From: Collybia mongolica
Lineage: Eukaryota; Basidiomycota; Agaricomycetes; Agaricales; Clitocybaceae
Direction: 5' to 3'
Length of the DNA: 64,000 nt
NCBI GenBank assembly: GCA_013420905.1
Contig: JAAXNY010000008.1
Location: 2,170,001 to 2,234,000 of the forward strand
Under the pieces are notes generated by a model. The model was not told the origin of the DNA, did no database searches, and saw only the letters and a program-made list of their open reading frames with translations. Of this stretch, positions 11,483 to 23,070 are shown one piece after another; within the stretch, counting starts at the first letter, position 1, and the number at the start of each line of letters is the position of its first letter. The position numbers and the translations under genes were made by a program.

Positions 11483-12295
11483 TTACACAGCTTCAGGTGC
11501 TGTGATCGACACCATGTGGTTCTTCCGTGGTTGACGAGGGGACTTTTGGGGTAGAGTAGTAAGAGAGTCCGTCGACTGTTGGGGTGACGATATAAAAGAC
11601 AAGCCATAGTTACCATACTTCCGAGATGTGAACGCTTCTTTAGACATGGGAAGCGAAGCTTGTAACGGACCCATGGAATAACCAGCTGTGAGTATCTCAG
11701 GAAAGAAGGTATACAAATAATCACAAGTTGCTATTACCTGCAAGACGAATTTTACGCCTTCGATAATAAAATAGGGCGGCGAGCACGATTATCATGCCAA
11801 CAGCCCCACCTATCGTGCCTCCTATGATTTCTGGGACATGACTTTGAGAAATCTCCACCACAGCATGGGATGCGCCAGCTCTCGTAGTCGATGTTGTAAT
11901 TTTCAAGCCCTTGATGTTTAGAGTGCCGTCGTCCCTCGCCAACCTCACAGGCATAGTACGGTGGTTGTATAACGTGTACGGAGGAGTATTCAAACCCTCG
12001 GATGGGGCATTCAGATCGTCCTTGTCACCGAACACATATTGTGAGGGACCGTGTGGACTCGATCTACTGAGACTGCCGACCACGGCAATCGTTCCTACAG
12101 TGGGGAGAAATCAAATAAATAAGCAACAAAGGTGTGGGAGCTACCTTCAGCGTTGAATGTAGCAACAGCTGACACATCGCGAGTACAGTGTGACAATGGT
12201 CCAGATCCTTCGACACATTCATGGCAGGAGTCGTCCAAGCAGGTAATCCAGCAGTCATCCTGAGCGACAGTGATATGGTTCGTCGCTTCACTCAT
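11483..12295 (-). CDS. Single-pass membrane protein, Cys-rich N-terminus
   Basis: Not a family I can name. The N-terminal part has a cluster of cysteines (DDCWITCLDDSCHECVEG), followed by a polar, probably lumenal or extracellular stretch. One strong transmembrane helix follows (IIGGTIGGAVGMIIVLAAL) with a basic YYRRRKIRLA stop-transfer. The short cytoplasmic tail is polar and Ser/Pro/Gln-rich, ending at the TAA at 11483. Two introns were joined by eye: about 12075-12145, and about 11691-11741 with a GTAATA donor and ACAG acceptor, the latter phase-checked. No signal peptide follows the ATG at 12295, so a further upstream exon is possible. Similar one-TM proteins are common in Agaricomycetes. 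Confidence 0.55.
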
Positions 12296-13035
12296 TAGAA
12301 CATCCAAAGAAATGCAAAAGTTTACCGGGATGAAAGATGAAATGAGGGTCCCCAGGTCGACCGCCTGGCATATATAGAGCAAATGGTAACGTTAAACGCT
12401 GTTAGAAGTATATGTCATGTCAGTGGTCACCAGTCATATATTCTAGTCATAGATCACATCAACCGATCACAGGTCAAATCCAGGTGCGAATTATAGTCTT
12501 ACCTATCTCAATTCAGCCGATACATTCTGCCTTGTTTGACACGGCCGAGTCGCGACTGCAACCACACATCACCGTTCTGCATAAAATGACAGGAATGATG
12601 CATGTGGTAAGTGTTGGTTGGCCGCGATTACACCCACATGTGGTGAGGCACGTCAACAAAATCAGCACTTCAACTGTGAACCATAACGACGTCGCCTGTG
12701 ATATGCCTAAGTCCCACGTTATAGTTGAGAATGAACTAATCCTTCCTGATCGAGGTTGACACTGACGGAGAATGCTGACACGGGCTTTGATCATTGGGAT
12801 CCGATGAGACAATCATAAGCGAACGAACCATTGAGTCCATACGCAGAAATAAGTGCAGCAGACTTGCTCCACGTCCTATTTACCTATGTGCCCAAACCGA
12901 GATGATACTTAGCGGAGGATCACTTGTTGATTAATATTTAGGACCGAAATCCCTATTATTGAATTTATACCTCTCCCAAGTCTCGACGTTGATCAACAAT
13001 CAAACTGCCGGTGTGCAAAGGATCTGTGGTAAGTG
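12296..13035. other. Intergenic region, divergent genes
   Basis: A 740-bp gap between divergent genes. Open frames of about 100 codons occur on both strands (for example 12412-12759) but overlap each other, have no recognisable motif and no flanking splice pattern, so I do not call a gene. A TATA-like ctatatatgcc lies at about 12367-12377 on the minus strand, 75-80 bases before the membrane-protein ATG. Confidence 0.4.
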
Positions 13036-14061
13036 ATGAGTGGGCTACCCACAAAAAACGAGGAGTATGGAACGAAAGAATACTGGTACGAGTGTACATT
13101 CCAGTACCCGAATATTATTACTCATGGTAATCAGGGATCATCGATACTCACAGTGATTGCACATCCTAAACCCCAATTCCCACATCCCTCACCTGTCTTC
13201 AGGGAATCCAACAATGCTGATTTTGATTGGTTCAAATCTTACTTAGAATTAGCTCCTACGATTCGAGAGTTGATTCCTGATCGGACGTCAAAAATAATAA
13301 TGCTAGGATGTGGGAACTCGAAATTATCAGAAGAGGTATAGCCTGGTCCTACCTATTCGAAACGGGGAGATGGTACTTACGGTATTGTGAGATGTGGGAA
13401 GATGGCTACAAGGATATCGTAAATACCGACGTCAGTGCATTAGCTCTTACTAATGAAGCAAATACTGACGGGTAGAGTCTAGTACTCGTCAGTAATTATT
13501 GAAAAAATGCGTCAGCGGCACGAAACTCAACGCCCAGAGATGGAATGTCAGAGTTTCATCTGTGAGATTGGTTCTGGAGCTCAATTCGATTGATTGTAGG
13601 GCACGAAATGGACATCCGGGAAATTCGATTCGGTGACGAAACATTCGATGTTGCAATTGATAAAGGTTTCGCGTTCGAATTCCAATGAGGCAACTTTCTT
13701 ACCCTCGCCATTCTAGGCACAATGGATGCGATGATGACCTCCAAAGGAGATGTTTGGGTACGCGGGTACAACAGGTTAGAATAATGCTAACCTTAAAAAA
13801 CTTAGGACCCTCCGCAAAAAGTTATAGATGATTGCACCAAGGAAGTGGACGAGGCACTTAGGCAAGCCTTGACAGCTAAGGTATCCGGCAATATCCTAAC
13901 CATGCGACAGGGTCCTCCGCAAAGGCAGGGGTGTTTTTTTGTATCTCACATTTGGCCAACCGCATTTTCGACGCCGCTTTTTGACTAGGCCAGGAACCAC
14001 TCTCGAAATCCGAGAATTGGGAGAAGCATTCCATTATTACTTATATATTATTCGTAAATAG
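13036..14061 (+). CDS. SAM methyltransferase, METTL13/EEF1AKMT4-like
   Basis: A class I SAM-dependent methyltransferase of about 200 aa, close to the METTL13 N-terminal half and EEF1AKMT4, which in animals methylate eEF1A lysines. Motifs: EYGTKEYW, FDWFKSY, the SAM loop KIIMLGCGNSKLSEE, MRQRHETQRPEMEWHEMDIRE, then FDVAIDKGTMDAMMTSKGDVW and the C-terminal PGTTLEIRELGEAFHYYLY. Seven exons were joined with matching phases; introns fall at about 13092-13200, 13337-13390, 13429-13478, 13545-13600, 13664-13716, 13757-13806 and 13862-13911. The last is a GC-AG intron (donor GCAAGC), and two donors are GTCAG-type. The four residues that usually follow YW in this family seem to be missing. The start is ATG at 13036. 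The 3' end lies 31 bp from the convergent NDUFAF7-like gene. Confidence 0.87.
13862..13911 (+). other. GC-AG intron in METTL13-like gene
   Basis: The exon before ends CACTTAG and the intron begins GCAAGC and ends GCGACAG. Only this junction restores the conserved DEALRVLRKG reading frame. A normal GT donor is not available nearby. Confidence 0.8.
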
Positions 14062-14092
14062 GCACCCCACCATGGCGGAAATATATGTCCCA

Positions 14093-15802
14093 CTAAAATA
14101 GGAACTTGACGTTTTTGTAGAAGTCGAGCATCGGGTTTTCCCCGTTGCGAAGACGAGTTTGGCTCAGCTCTGCGTATGTTTCCATAAATTCTGAATGGGT
14201 GAAGACATTGGATTTGCGTTCCCCCACAGGGAGACCGCTGGCGGAGGAGACACCATCGAGGGGATTTCGGCGGTTGGTGGGTTGTTGTGACGAAAAGAAA
14301 TCAGCACCAACCGACAGTGAGGTAGAATTCGTCATCAATGGGGTGGAGCGCATAGGGAATGAGGCGTCCAGGGTCGGTGTACCAGCAGGCTGAGAGATTA
14401 AATGCTCATACATGTCTCGAAGACGCTCGAAATCTGTGGGAAAGAAGATATCAAAATATCCCTGTCTCACGAGGAGTTTGGTACAAGGCACTGTGATATT
14501 CCGAAATCGTGTTTGCACAACTGGGGAATTTACGCCCGGTATCGCATCAGGTAGTGTCGAGAAATCCGATAGGAGAAGTCGATGTCGAGGGAAGTGATTT
14601 CGGAGCGTCCGCAGAAGGCTGAGGAGTCGGGTAGGTACGTATTCTTCAGCAGACAGGTTAGGTGCAAAGGGTAACGACGAGTAGAACTTCCGAGCAACGT
14701 CAAATCTTTGTAGTAAATTGGCCACTGGTAGAGGATGGTTGAGACGCTGACGCAGGTCCAAAAAATCGGATATCAATGGGTCTGTAACAGGAGCATAGAT
14801 GGTGTCAAAATCGCCCTGGGCGTCGATGGTTACAACACCCTGGTATGGTACCATTGTGCGCAAGTCATATCTGACCACATCATGTGCAAAGTTATCCTAG
14901 ATCGTACTGATTCAATATGGTAAGCTTAAATGGACTGCTCTAACTCACAATGACTTCCATGGCTACAAAGAAGCAAGGGGCGGGTTCTCGAGTCTTCCAG
15001 TGAAATATGCTCTTATGCGCTACTTTGACACACGGATGGGATTTATACAGCCTCTGTTTCTGTAGTTTAACCAAGCTGCCACTGATCTCGATTATGTTGT
15101 AACGCGTGCGGTCGTAAACGTCGGGGTGTTCGTCTCGTAGATAATCGAGAATGTCCATTGCGAGTGTCCCATTTCCAGCGCCAATCTCGTAAATGATGAA
15201 ATCTTCGTAAGGGAAATATTTCAGGAGATACTCTGCCACAAGGCACTGGGCAATGGCACGGCCGTACCACGGCTAAGAGGTGGTGTGAACGACGCAAAAC
15301 AAAAATTACACTCGTCGCGTACCTTGAATAGTTCCGTTGGTGTATGCCACAATTGGCGACCAGGACCATCATGCCTATCCGCTCCGTATGCAGCATACTT
15401 CTTGCCCACTTCCTCCTGAAATTCTGCGGAATCCCTCAATGCAGTAAAGTCAATCATACTTTGCTGATTATTGAATATCGTCGCCTGTTTCGGGAAATAG
15501 CCATAATTGGGGTTGTAAAGCGAGTCTTCAATAAAATCCCGTGCCAGCATTTTCACGCTACGTGGAGGAGTTGTACAATTCTCCAGCACGTTGGCATCAA
15601 CAAACTGAAACTCAAGCTGTTCCCCACTGGGAATCTCATTGAAAGAAGCTGAATTGTAGTTCCATTTGTCGCGAGGCTCATTAAAACCTTTCCGGGCTGG
15701 GGGTTTGGTAAAGATCCTGGATGTCGATGACAAGGCGCGACGCAAGAGATGCGCAGGAGGTTTCCTAAAACATCCGGACGACGCTGTGCCCAATATTATC
15801 AT
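14093..15802 (-). CDS. NDUFAF7/MidA-family mitochondrial methyltransferase
   Basis: A member of the DUF185/MidA family. The human member, NDUFAF7, dimethylates an arginine of complex I subunit NDUFS2 during early assembly in the mitochondrial matrix. Three exons: 15802 to about 15324, about 15273-14950, then about 14898-14093. Both introns are GT-AG and phase-checked. The N-terminus is basic and Ser/Ala-rich (RRALSSTSRIF), as expected for a presequence. Domain marks: PNYGYF, DFTALRDSAEFQEEVG, then PWYGRAIAQCLVAEYLL, the SAM-binding loop YEIGAGNGTLAMD and EISGSLVKLQKQRL. The C-terminal part includes RHRLLLSDFSTLPDAIPG. The gene is divergent from MMS19 (204 bp) and convergent with the METTL13-like gene. 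Confidence 0.9.
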
Positions 15803-16006
15803 GTGCACTGGGCCCAACGCCTTCACAATTGGTGGGGATGGAATGGACAACTTGGATGGGTAGGGCGTTTTGAAATCGAGGCTCAACCACGTGATCTCAG
15901 TAAAGCGAAAGGTTAGGCGAGGACGAGACCGTTCGATCATCGATGTCAGGGGCAGCCCGAGTCTACATCTTTCATATCCCCCTTCCCTTCCTGTGTCCGC
16001 GATAGT
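15803..16006. promoter_or_regulatory. Bidirectional promoter, NDUFAF7-like / MMS19
   Basis: 204 bp lie between divergent start codons. The sequence contains no recognisable gene and must serve both promoters. A pyrimidine-rich run (ttcatatcccccttcccttcc) precedes the MMS19 start. Confidence 0.5.
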
Positions 16007-19000
16007 ATGGAATCGACTGAGAGGCTCGTTAGAACTTGGATGGCATCTGGAAGGGAGAATGTAATCCTGGAAACAGTTTCAGGTACGCTCTAAATATGAC
16101 TCCCTTGTCATTCGGCTAAAGTCGCAATAGAAATTTCCGGCAATCGAACGTCATTGACCAATGTTGTGAAAGCACTCGGGGAATATCTTACCTCTGAGGA
16201 AGATCAGCTACGTACAAAAGGTGCCGTCTAAAAATTCAGCGGTCTCATCATGTTTTCACAACCGAATGCAGGCGTTGAGTTCTTATCTTTGGTGTTAGGC
16301 CATTGCCCTGTGGAAAAGATGAATCGACCATCTGGTATGAAATATTTATGTCAAGGTGTTCCGCAGCTTCCTGAGATGCGACTACTTCAAAGTACGAGTC
16401 CTTACGGCGTTTTACTGTGGGAAACTGGACGATACCGAAACAATCATCCCGGCTTTGAAAGGTTTGATGACTTTGGCGACTCTGCCGACGTGCTCTTCTA
16501 CTGAAGCCATGGCCATTGTTCAAGCGTAGGTTTCCCCATCCGCCGGTTTAGCCTTGCAATTTGAAAAGACTATTCTAGAATATTCGCCCACGTCAGAATG
16601 AATACATTAGTGCAATCAATCCGGTTCTATGTTTTCTCCATTATTGATTCGCTTGTAGCTCGCCATCGTGATGGTATGCACTGATTAGTGAGAATGGACA
16701 CGCCCTAACTTTTCTCAGCTTTGAAGGCAATGGGAACAGCTTTTACAGCTGGATATATTTCTCTGGCCGAGGGAGAGAAAGACCCTCGAAATTTACTTGT
16801 CGCGTTCGCGATAGTTCGTGTCATCTTGATAGAATTTGACATATCTGCTCACGTCGAAGTAGGTGTCTTCTATATCATTATGAACCTTTCACCGTTGAGC
16901 TTATATTACAGTCTCTCTTTAATATCACATTCTGCTACTTTCCCATCACGTTCAAACCGCCACCGAACGACCCTTATGGAATTACCACAGATGATTTACG
17001 ACTGGCGCTGAGGTAAAACAACAAAGCCCTTGATATCGAATCGCTAAACATGCGCTCTAGAGGTTGTCTCAATGCTACTCCTAATTTCGGACCTCTGGCG
17101 GTGCCTGTATTTTTGGAAAAACTTACTGCTGGTTCACCGAGCACAAAAGTACAAGTATATCCGGGACCATTTATGTGATACTAACATGTTCCGTAGAGAG
17201 ATACTCTGCAAGCTATGTCGGCCTGCTTTCCCGTGTATGGGGCAGCGTTGGCACGCATATCCGCAAGGAAGTTATGGAATGCCCTGAAATTGGAGGTACG
17301 TCAGATATTTCTCTTATGTTGAAAGTTTTGGAAATTGTCCTATAGATATTCCAACCCATAGATCCTGTGACTGAAGAGGAAGCACTGAAAACGACACAAG
17401 TACTTGTTACTACTATCTATTCGGCAGAGGAAAAGGCTCTGGAACTCAATGACGACATTCAGGGTCTTGCGAGGGATGCATGTGAAGAGTGTATACAGAT
17501 TCTCGGAGAGCCTGAGAAGAGTCAGGCCCGTCCCGCCATTAAAATTCTTTGTGCATTTATGGCCACTACTCGTACGTGGTCGTGGAGTGCTATTTGACGT
17601 CTGTTCTGATCTGTTCCTATCAGCATCTGTGTCTCGATACGTGTTATCTCAGGCTGTACCTCATCTTCTGAAGCTCTATATGAGTCCAGATGAAATCACC
17701 AATCGTGCACCGATTCTCCTACTTTTGGCAGACCTGATCAACGCCGCCCCTGACTCTCTACCAAAGGAGGCTCAGGATCCAGAGGTTGAGGGCACTGCAC
17801 CTTTGACGGCACTTAAGGATGAGATCTTAGGTGCCGTAAGCACTGGCTTGCAGGCTGTTACATCTCGCCGACCAGCCCTCTCTGTGATCAAGGCTTTGAT
17901 CACGACTAAGTTCTTGCTTTCGGGAGAAGAGTTAGCATTTGTTGTCCACCTTGTCAACGAAGTTCTTCATGCGGATGAAGGTGATAGTGAGGAAACCAGG
18001 TACATATACTGGAATTTGGAATGGTATATTAGCCACCTAATCTTCCATATAGCCAAACCGTCCTGGACGTTTTGACAACTGTTTCAGCGTTTTCCGCCCA
18101 ACATGTCCAGGAACAAACACTCCCTCTCCTCTTCAGCTCCTTGCCTGACGATGCTCCAGGGCGGGAATCGGCAGACGAGCGTGTAAAGGTGTGGCGTGTG
18201 CTCAAGGCGCTGAGCACGTTGTGTGTACACCCAGAATTATTCGAGATTCTTGTCATCCGTCTCACAGCCAAAGTGGACATGGTGTGCTTATCAACCAAGG
18301 TCACCCTGGACGATAACGAACCCATCGCAGCTTATGCGCATGCACTGCTGAAAACCATCGCGGATATTTTGCAAACCAAGGTCGGCAAGGCCCATCCAGA
18401 TGTCGCAAAATACATTGATCGCCTCGTCCCTAATGTCTACAATATCTTTGTTTATTCTGCATTATTGTCTGACGAGAAAAAAATGGTTGCCACAGACCCA
18501 CGCCTTGTCAGCGTCGCTGGGGATATTATCAGACTGGTGACACAGTGTCTTCCTCTTCAGTCAGTTTTCAAACCGGTCGAAAGTCCCATACACTGATGCT
18601 TCAAAAGACGCCAAGCCGTTTATGCTGCGTCTATATTTGAAGGATTTTCGTCTGGAGACGTGCATGCAATCGCGGGGGGTCTTCGGAAAATTCCACCTGA
18701 TACTAAACTCCTCCTCTTCAACGTATGTTTTCTATGGAAACTCATCATACACAAGAAATTCATAGGACCCTTTCAAGGACTCCATGCCGGAATACCAAAA
18801 GAATCTTATCGCCCTATTTACCGCCGGAGTCGTAACACTGCACAAAGAGGTGATTGATTTATCACCACCCCCAGGTTGTTGAGTAAATAATGTGACTCGG
18901 GTCTTCTAGGTTCGACCACCTGTACCCAAACTGAGTGCCTTTCTAAATGCCGTTCTCACTTGGAGCCTCACTCAAGCGGACAACGAAATGCAAAGAGAAT

Positions 19001-20262
19001 CTGCCCTGCATCTAATTTCGTCGACGGTAAACAAACGCACGCAAGGTTAGCCCAACTGATGAGAACTCAAATTAATCTTAATGTATCTTCTGGCCAGATG
19101 TACTCGTGTTCTTGAACGATGTGTTGGATCAATTCTGGCAACAGAAGATAGGTGACCCCACGGCATCCTTGGAAAAACGCCAGCAAGCCGTAAAAGCTTG
19201 GATTTGGGCACGCTTCCTTATATCTATTAGGATCATTTCAAAAACTTATCTGCAGCCTAGATATGCAAAGCTTTGGTGGTTCAGAGCCACGTGATGGCGG
19301 GCCGCTTTACCGACAGGCTATTTGACATGTTTGATGACGAGGATATCAGTTGGGATGCTGCGAAGGCCATTGGTGATGTTGCGAGCCCTGACTTTGTTTT
19401 GATAAGGCAGAATCATGCAAACGTAAAAGTGAGCCGGATTGTCTTTAAGCTTTGTCCGTAGCTGCATCGATTTACTGCCATAAGGTCTTATATGCTCAAA
19501 GATTCGTCAATACCATCCTCCCCCGAATCATTATGGGAGCAAAAGACTCGACCAGTGAGAACAACCAGTTGCTATGCTCCATTATACCACTTATTCGCAA
19601 TATGGCAGGTTCGCGAAAGCGAGCAGCTCACCTTGTTGCGCTTACTTCTCTTATCAGGGCCATTCCAAAGGTAGCATATGCTCATCAGATGCCTTTCGTC
19701 AGTTCCTTCCCTCAGATTTGAATTTCTTTGTATTCATAGATAAATTTTACATAGCTCATCCCTCTTCTGCTCCATGGATTGGAGCTTCCTGATGTCAACA
19801 TTCGCGCTAACGTGATCGACACCTTTCTTGCTGCAGCAGAGGGTGACTCTTCAGAACATAGTCTCGTCTCAGAACATGCTTCTACCCTTGTCGCTTCTAT
19901 GCTAAAAAACAGCATGGTGGAAGAGATGCCATCCACGGTGCGAATAACTACTCCCCTCACGATTCTGATACTAAATTGGTTCCTTACAGAGGGTACGAAT
20001 TGCTGCGTTGCAATACTTGGGCGTTCTTCCAAGTATTATACGTTATGATGTTCTTCACCCTTACAAAGCTACGGTAATTCGTGATCTAGCCAAAGTTGTC
20101 GATGACCCCAAACGAGCCGTTCGGAAGGAAGCTGTAGATACAAGGTAAGGCAACCCATGAACCGTCTCTAGATGTCCTGACAAGCATGCCATATTCTCCA
20201 GGACTGCTTGGTGGGAGATGTTGCTTTTAGCTCGGCGTGGTATACTGAACGGATCTTTATAG
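16007..20262 (+). CDS. MMS19: MMS19, cytosolic Fe-S targeting scaffold
   Basis: A HEAT-repeat scaffold of the cytosolic iron-sulfur assembly targeting complex, which delivers Fe-S clusters to nuclear DNA-metabolism enzymes such as XPD, polymerases and primase. The N-terminal exons read MESTERLVRTWMASGREN, then NVVKALGEYLTSEEDQLRTKGVEFL. The conserved MMS19 block follows at about 16900-17300 (FPITFKPPPNDPYGITTDDL, then LRLALRGCLNATPNFGPLAV and PVFLEKL). The C-terminus is made of HEAT repeats ending VIRDLAKVVDDPKRAVRKEA and a final exon closing with TAG at 20260-20262. The gene is broken by many 40-60 nt introns; those I checked (16082, 16202, 17160, 20144 and others) are GT-AG and phase-consistent. 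I did not verify every junction. Confidence 0.93.
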
Positions 20263-20456
20263 GTTCAAATACAGTGGTTAAGCATCAGTTCTGTCGAATC
20301 TGGGTATCAGGAGAGAGTCTTCCATCTAGTGCGGTGCGTGTGGGATATATGATCCAAAAGTGTGTGCGGGGAGTACAGTAAGGGTGAACTAATGAGAAGA
20401 TATGTTAGTTAGAAAAATATGATGCAACGATGAAATTCAATATGTAGTTGAGCCGA

Positions 20457-21836
20457 TCATGAAGCCATTATAGCCTGAGTTTTGTAAGCAGCATCAGCCA
20501 GCGCAAGTTCAAACGCGTGAAGGTGTTCCTCAACAACCCTTCTCCCATCAATTCTCTTCACCACGGCTGCGCGCGTGGGCAATGCTGGAATATTTCCATC
20601 TATTTCGCCATCTATAATGCCCGCTTCCCACCTGTCGATACGTAGTCGACTTCGCTCGGCGCTATCCCAGTCCGTGCGCCACCCTCCAATCTTGTTTTTT
20701 AGCGCGCGAATCTTCCGTCCTGCCTCTGTAGTGGCTGCACCATTAACTTGTGCCTGTTCGGAAATGGTCGTAAGTGACGAGACCAACGATGCCGTGAAGG
20801 TTCTAAGATGGGCTAGCTGTGGTATCGTATTGGCAGGTGTGGTAGGCCCAGTCACCGCCGGTGGTGCAGGGAATGAATCTTTAATAGGTGATGCTACTGA
20901 TTCGAGATCTTCATCGTCATCGCCTAGGTGGTGTCTATCTGGGTCCGTCTCCCAGTCATGTGAGCTCAATGGATGTGGTGAATCGATCTCTTCCTCCACT
21001 GAATCCAGAAGGTGCCTGGAATCAGGACGGGGAGCATCCTGTGACGCCTTGTCTTCCAATAGGTCGTCGATGTGAGTTAGTTCCTCAAGGTGACCCAAAA
21101 CATCACTTCCACCGATCTCGCCCGCGATTTTCCTAAATTCCCGCTCATACTCTAAGAGCTCTCGCACCTGCCCTTCCCGATCTCGCGTAGTCTCATTAAT
21201 CCGGCGGATCATGTCTGTTGCGATTCTCTCTAGCGCAGGTTGCTGCCCAGCAGGGTCCGAGTCCAGATGTCGTAAGTGTGCAAGGAATTTATCTGTTGAT
21301 TCCAAGTTCTGTGCGAGTACTTCCATCGCATCCTGTTCAGATTTTTTCTGCCTTTTTTGAGGTTTCGAGATAGAAGGGGAATCAAAGACGGGGTCGAAAT
21401 CCGGTGGCGCATGGTCGTCTCCGAGTGGAATGCCTTTATGAAGGGGTGGTGTCACTGTCGAGGCACTAAGTTCATCTGCGAAGGAAGGAGTGTGGGTATC
21501 GTTAACTAGGATTTGGACCTTCTCGTTGTGATGGTCCTGTTCATCAATCCCTTCTGCCCCTTCGTCGTATTCGATGCCAAATTCTTCAACCAGGAGTTTA
21601 GATCCAGCGCTTGGCTCTGGCATGAGAGCCACCGCCAACTCATGCGCCAGCGAATGGCGTCCATTTGCTTGATCATCGTCGACAATATGGGCCAGACTGG
21701 GTCCGCGTAAGGAGGAATTAGATCGACGGTTGTTGATGTTTTGTCGAGTCGGAGATTTACGTGGTGAGGACGACGACGGGGACAGAAAGTGAGAGTTTGA
21801 AACGAAAAGATCGTCTCCATTATCATAGTGCTGCAT
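20457..21836 (-). CDS. Coiled-coil protein of unknown function
   Basis: A 459-residue single-exon protein from a true ATG at 21836. I do not recognise the family. The first 70 residues are Ser/Arg-rich and look disordered (SPSSSSPRKSPTRQN). An acidic middle part is followed by a basic patch (SKPQKRQKKSEQDAME) that could be a nuclear localisation signal. Residues about 170-270 are charged and heptad-like, as in a coiled coil (DMIRRINETTRDREGQVREL). The C-terminal 130 residues form another conserved-looking helical segment with LRTFTASLVSSLTTISEQAQ and WRTDWDSAERSRLRIDRWE. It lies convergent with MMS19 (194 bp between stops). Confidence 0.8.
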   Translation of the reverse strand: MQHYDNGDDLFVSNSHFLSPSSSSPRKSPTRQNINNRRSNSSLRGPSLAHIVDDDQANGRHSLAHELAVALMPEPSAGSKLLVEEFGIEYDEGAEGIDEQDHHNEKVQILVNDTHTPSFADELSASTVTPPLHKGIPLGDDHAPPDFDPVFDSPSISKPQKRQKKSEQDAMEVLAQNLESTDKFLAHLRHLDSDPAGQQPALERIATDMIRRINETTRDREGQVRELLEYEREFRKIAGEIGGSDVLGHLEELTHIDDLLEDKASQDAPRPDSRHLLDSVEEEIDSPHPLSSHDWETDPDRHHLGDDDEDLESVASPIKDSFPAPPAVTGPTTPANTIPQLAHLRTFTASLVSSLTTISEQAQVNGAATTEAGRKIRALKNKIGGWRTDWDSAERSRLRIDRWEAGIIDGEIDGNIPALPTRAAVVKRIDGRRVVEEHLHAFELALADAAYKTQAIMAS

Positions 21837-22277
21837 TGGATAAAGGTGGCGGAATTAATGAACGTTGATATTGGCACGCTCACTGGTTATTGCTGGAAGG
21901 TATCTCAACAGCGAACTTGAAGGGGTATGATGACTCTGAGGGTCAACGGGTAACTATGTTGATGCTTATTTACGCGACGTCTGATCAAAGGACAAATCCT
22001 TTTCAGCTGGCACATGGCTTCCGAGTCTGCACCGACTCGTATTCCATCTCCGCGATCCTTAACGGAATCACTAATGTAGTATTAACAATGGAAAGCTCGT
22101 AAGTAGCTACTGAATTATAGTGGCGATAGATTATTTCGATTGGTTAAAATTTCCGCGTAATTGCTGTATATAATTTGAAGGTAACAGCGTGACTTTCATC
22201 TGCTGTTGCTTCGAGAAGTCCTGCGTAATCTGTAAAGGATGTGTTTATATAAGTTGTAGTAAACATCTGAGAACGAC
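21837..22277. other. Intergenic region
   Basis: 441 bp between two minus-strand genes. An open frame at 21890-22102 on the plus strand has no motif or splice context. I see only the expected promoter of the coiled-coil gene and the 3' end of the F-box gene. Confidence 0.45.
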
Positions 22278-23070
22278 CTATCTGTGACGCCCCAGCATGT
22301 CTGCTTTGATGGTCGTGTTCTTTTTCTGTCCTGATTGGAGTCGTTGAGAGAAAGCCCCCCGACTTGCAAGATGGACGAGATCACATTGCATGCGGGCTCT
22401 GGTTGCAAAGCGTTAATGTTGGGGCATACATCTAGTGTCTCGGCTTACTCTTGAGCCAACGCGGAGAATACATCAAGCACTCGAATTCCCATTGCATTCC
22501 GAACACTGACCATAAAGGAGAGAATCGTGGGTCGGCAGCACATACACGAAGACCGTTTGACTTCTATGTTTATAGATTTGACGGCTGGAATAGTGGCAAA
22601 ATCGGTCGAGACTGCGAGCTTGGAGAGCGGTCGTATTCGTTTAATGTGAGTAGCGTTGGTGTCGAAAGAAAATCCAGCAGTGGCAAGTTCGTCTCCCAGG
22701 CGGTAAGAGACCCTCATCATGACCGGGTGTATCTGAAAATGATATGCACAGGTTAATATCTTAATTTTGGAAGAATCCTTTGGCACACTTGAATTCTTGT
22801 ATGTATAGGAAGTGCAAGGGTGAGGCTCGTCTGACCTTCTAGGTGTCCAGGATGTGAGTCTTTCACCTGTATGGAAATAGAAGTTAAGAGCTTCGACATA
22901 CCAATATCGTTACCAGTAGACTTGAATGTTTGGACTCGCAGATAAGGATCACTTTCCACTATGATATTCCAAACTCTGCACACAGAAGAGACCGATAGGA
23001 GGTCTATGTATGAGCAAAGACTGAAAACATTGACCAAGGTTTCGACGGGAAGGAGTTCAACTGGTGTCAT
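22278..23070 (-). CDS. F-box protein
   Basis: The first exon (23070 to about 22893) encodes an F-box at the very N-terminus: PVELLPVETLVNVFSLCSYI then DLLSVSSVCRVWNIIVES. The F-box would bind Skp1 and make the protein a substrate receptor of an SCF ubiquitin ligase. The rest, across further short exons, is not a standard repeat domain. It reads IHPVMMRVSYRLGDELATAG and ends in a VRNAMGIRVLDVFSALAQE segment of the kind seen in basidiomycete-specific C-terminal domains. A GTAAGC-AG intron at about 22400-22448 joins in frame to a last exon with a TAG stop at 22278-22280. The middle introns are less certain, so the exact length is open. Confidence 0.68.

Noticed and set aside
12412..12759. A 115-codon plus-strand frame in the 12.3-13.0 kb gap.
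   Set aside because: Overlapped by an equal minus-strand frame; no motif, no splice pattern.
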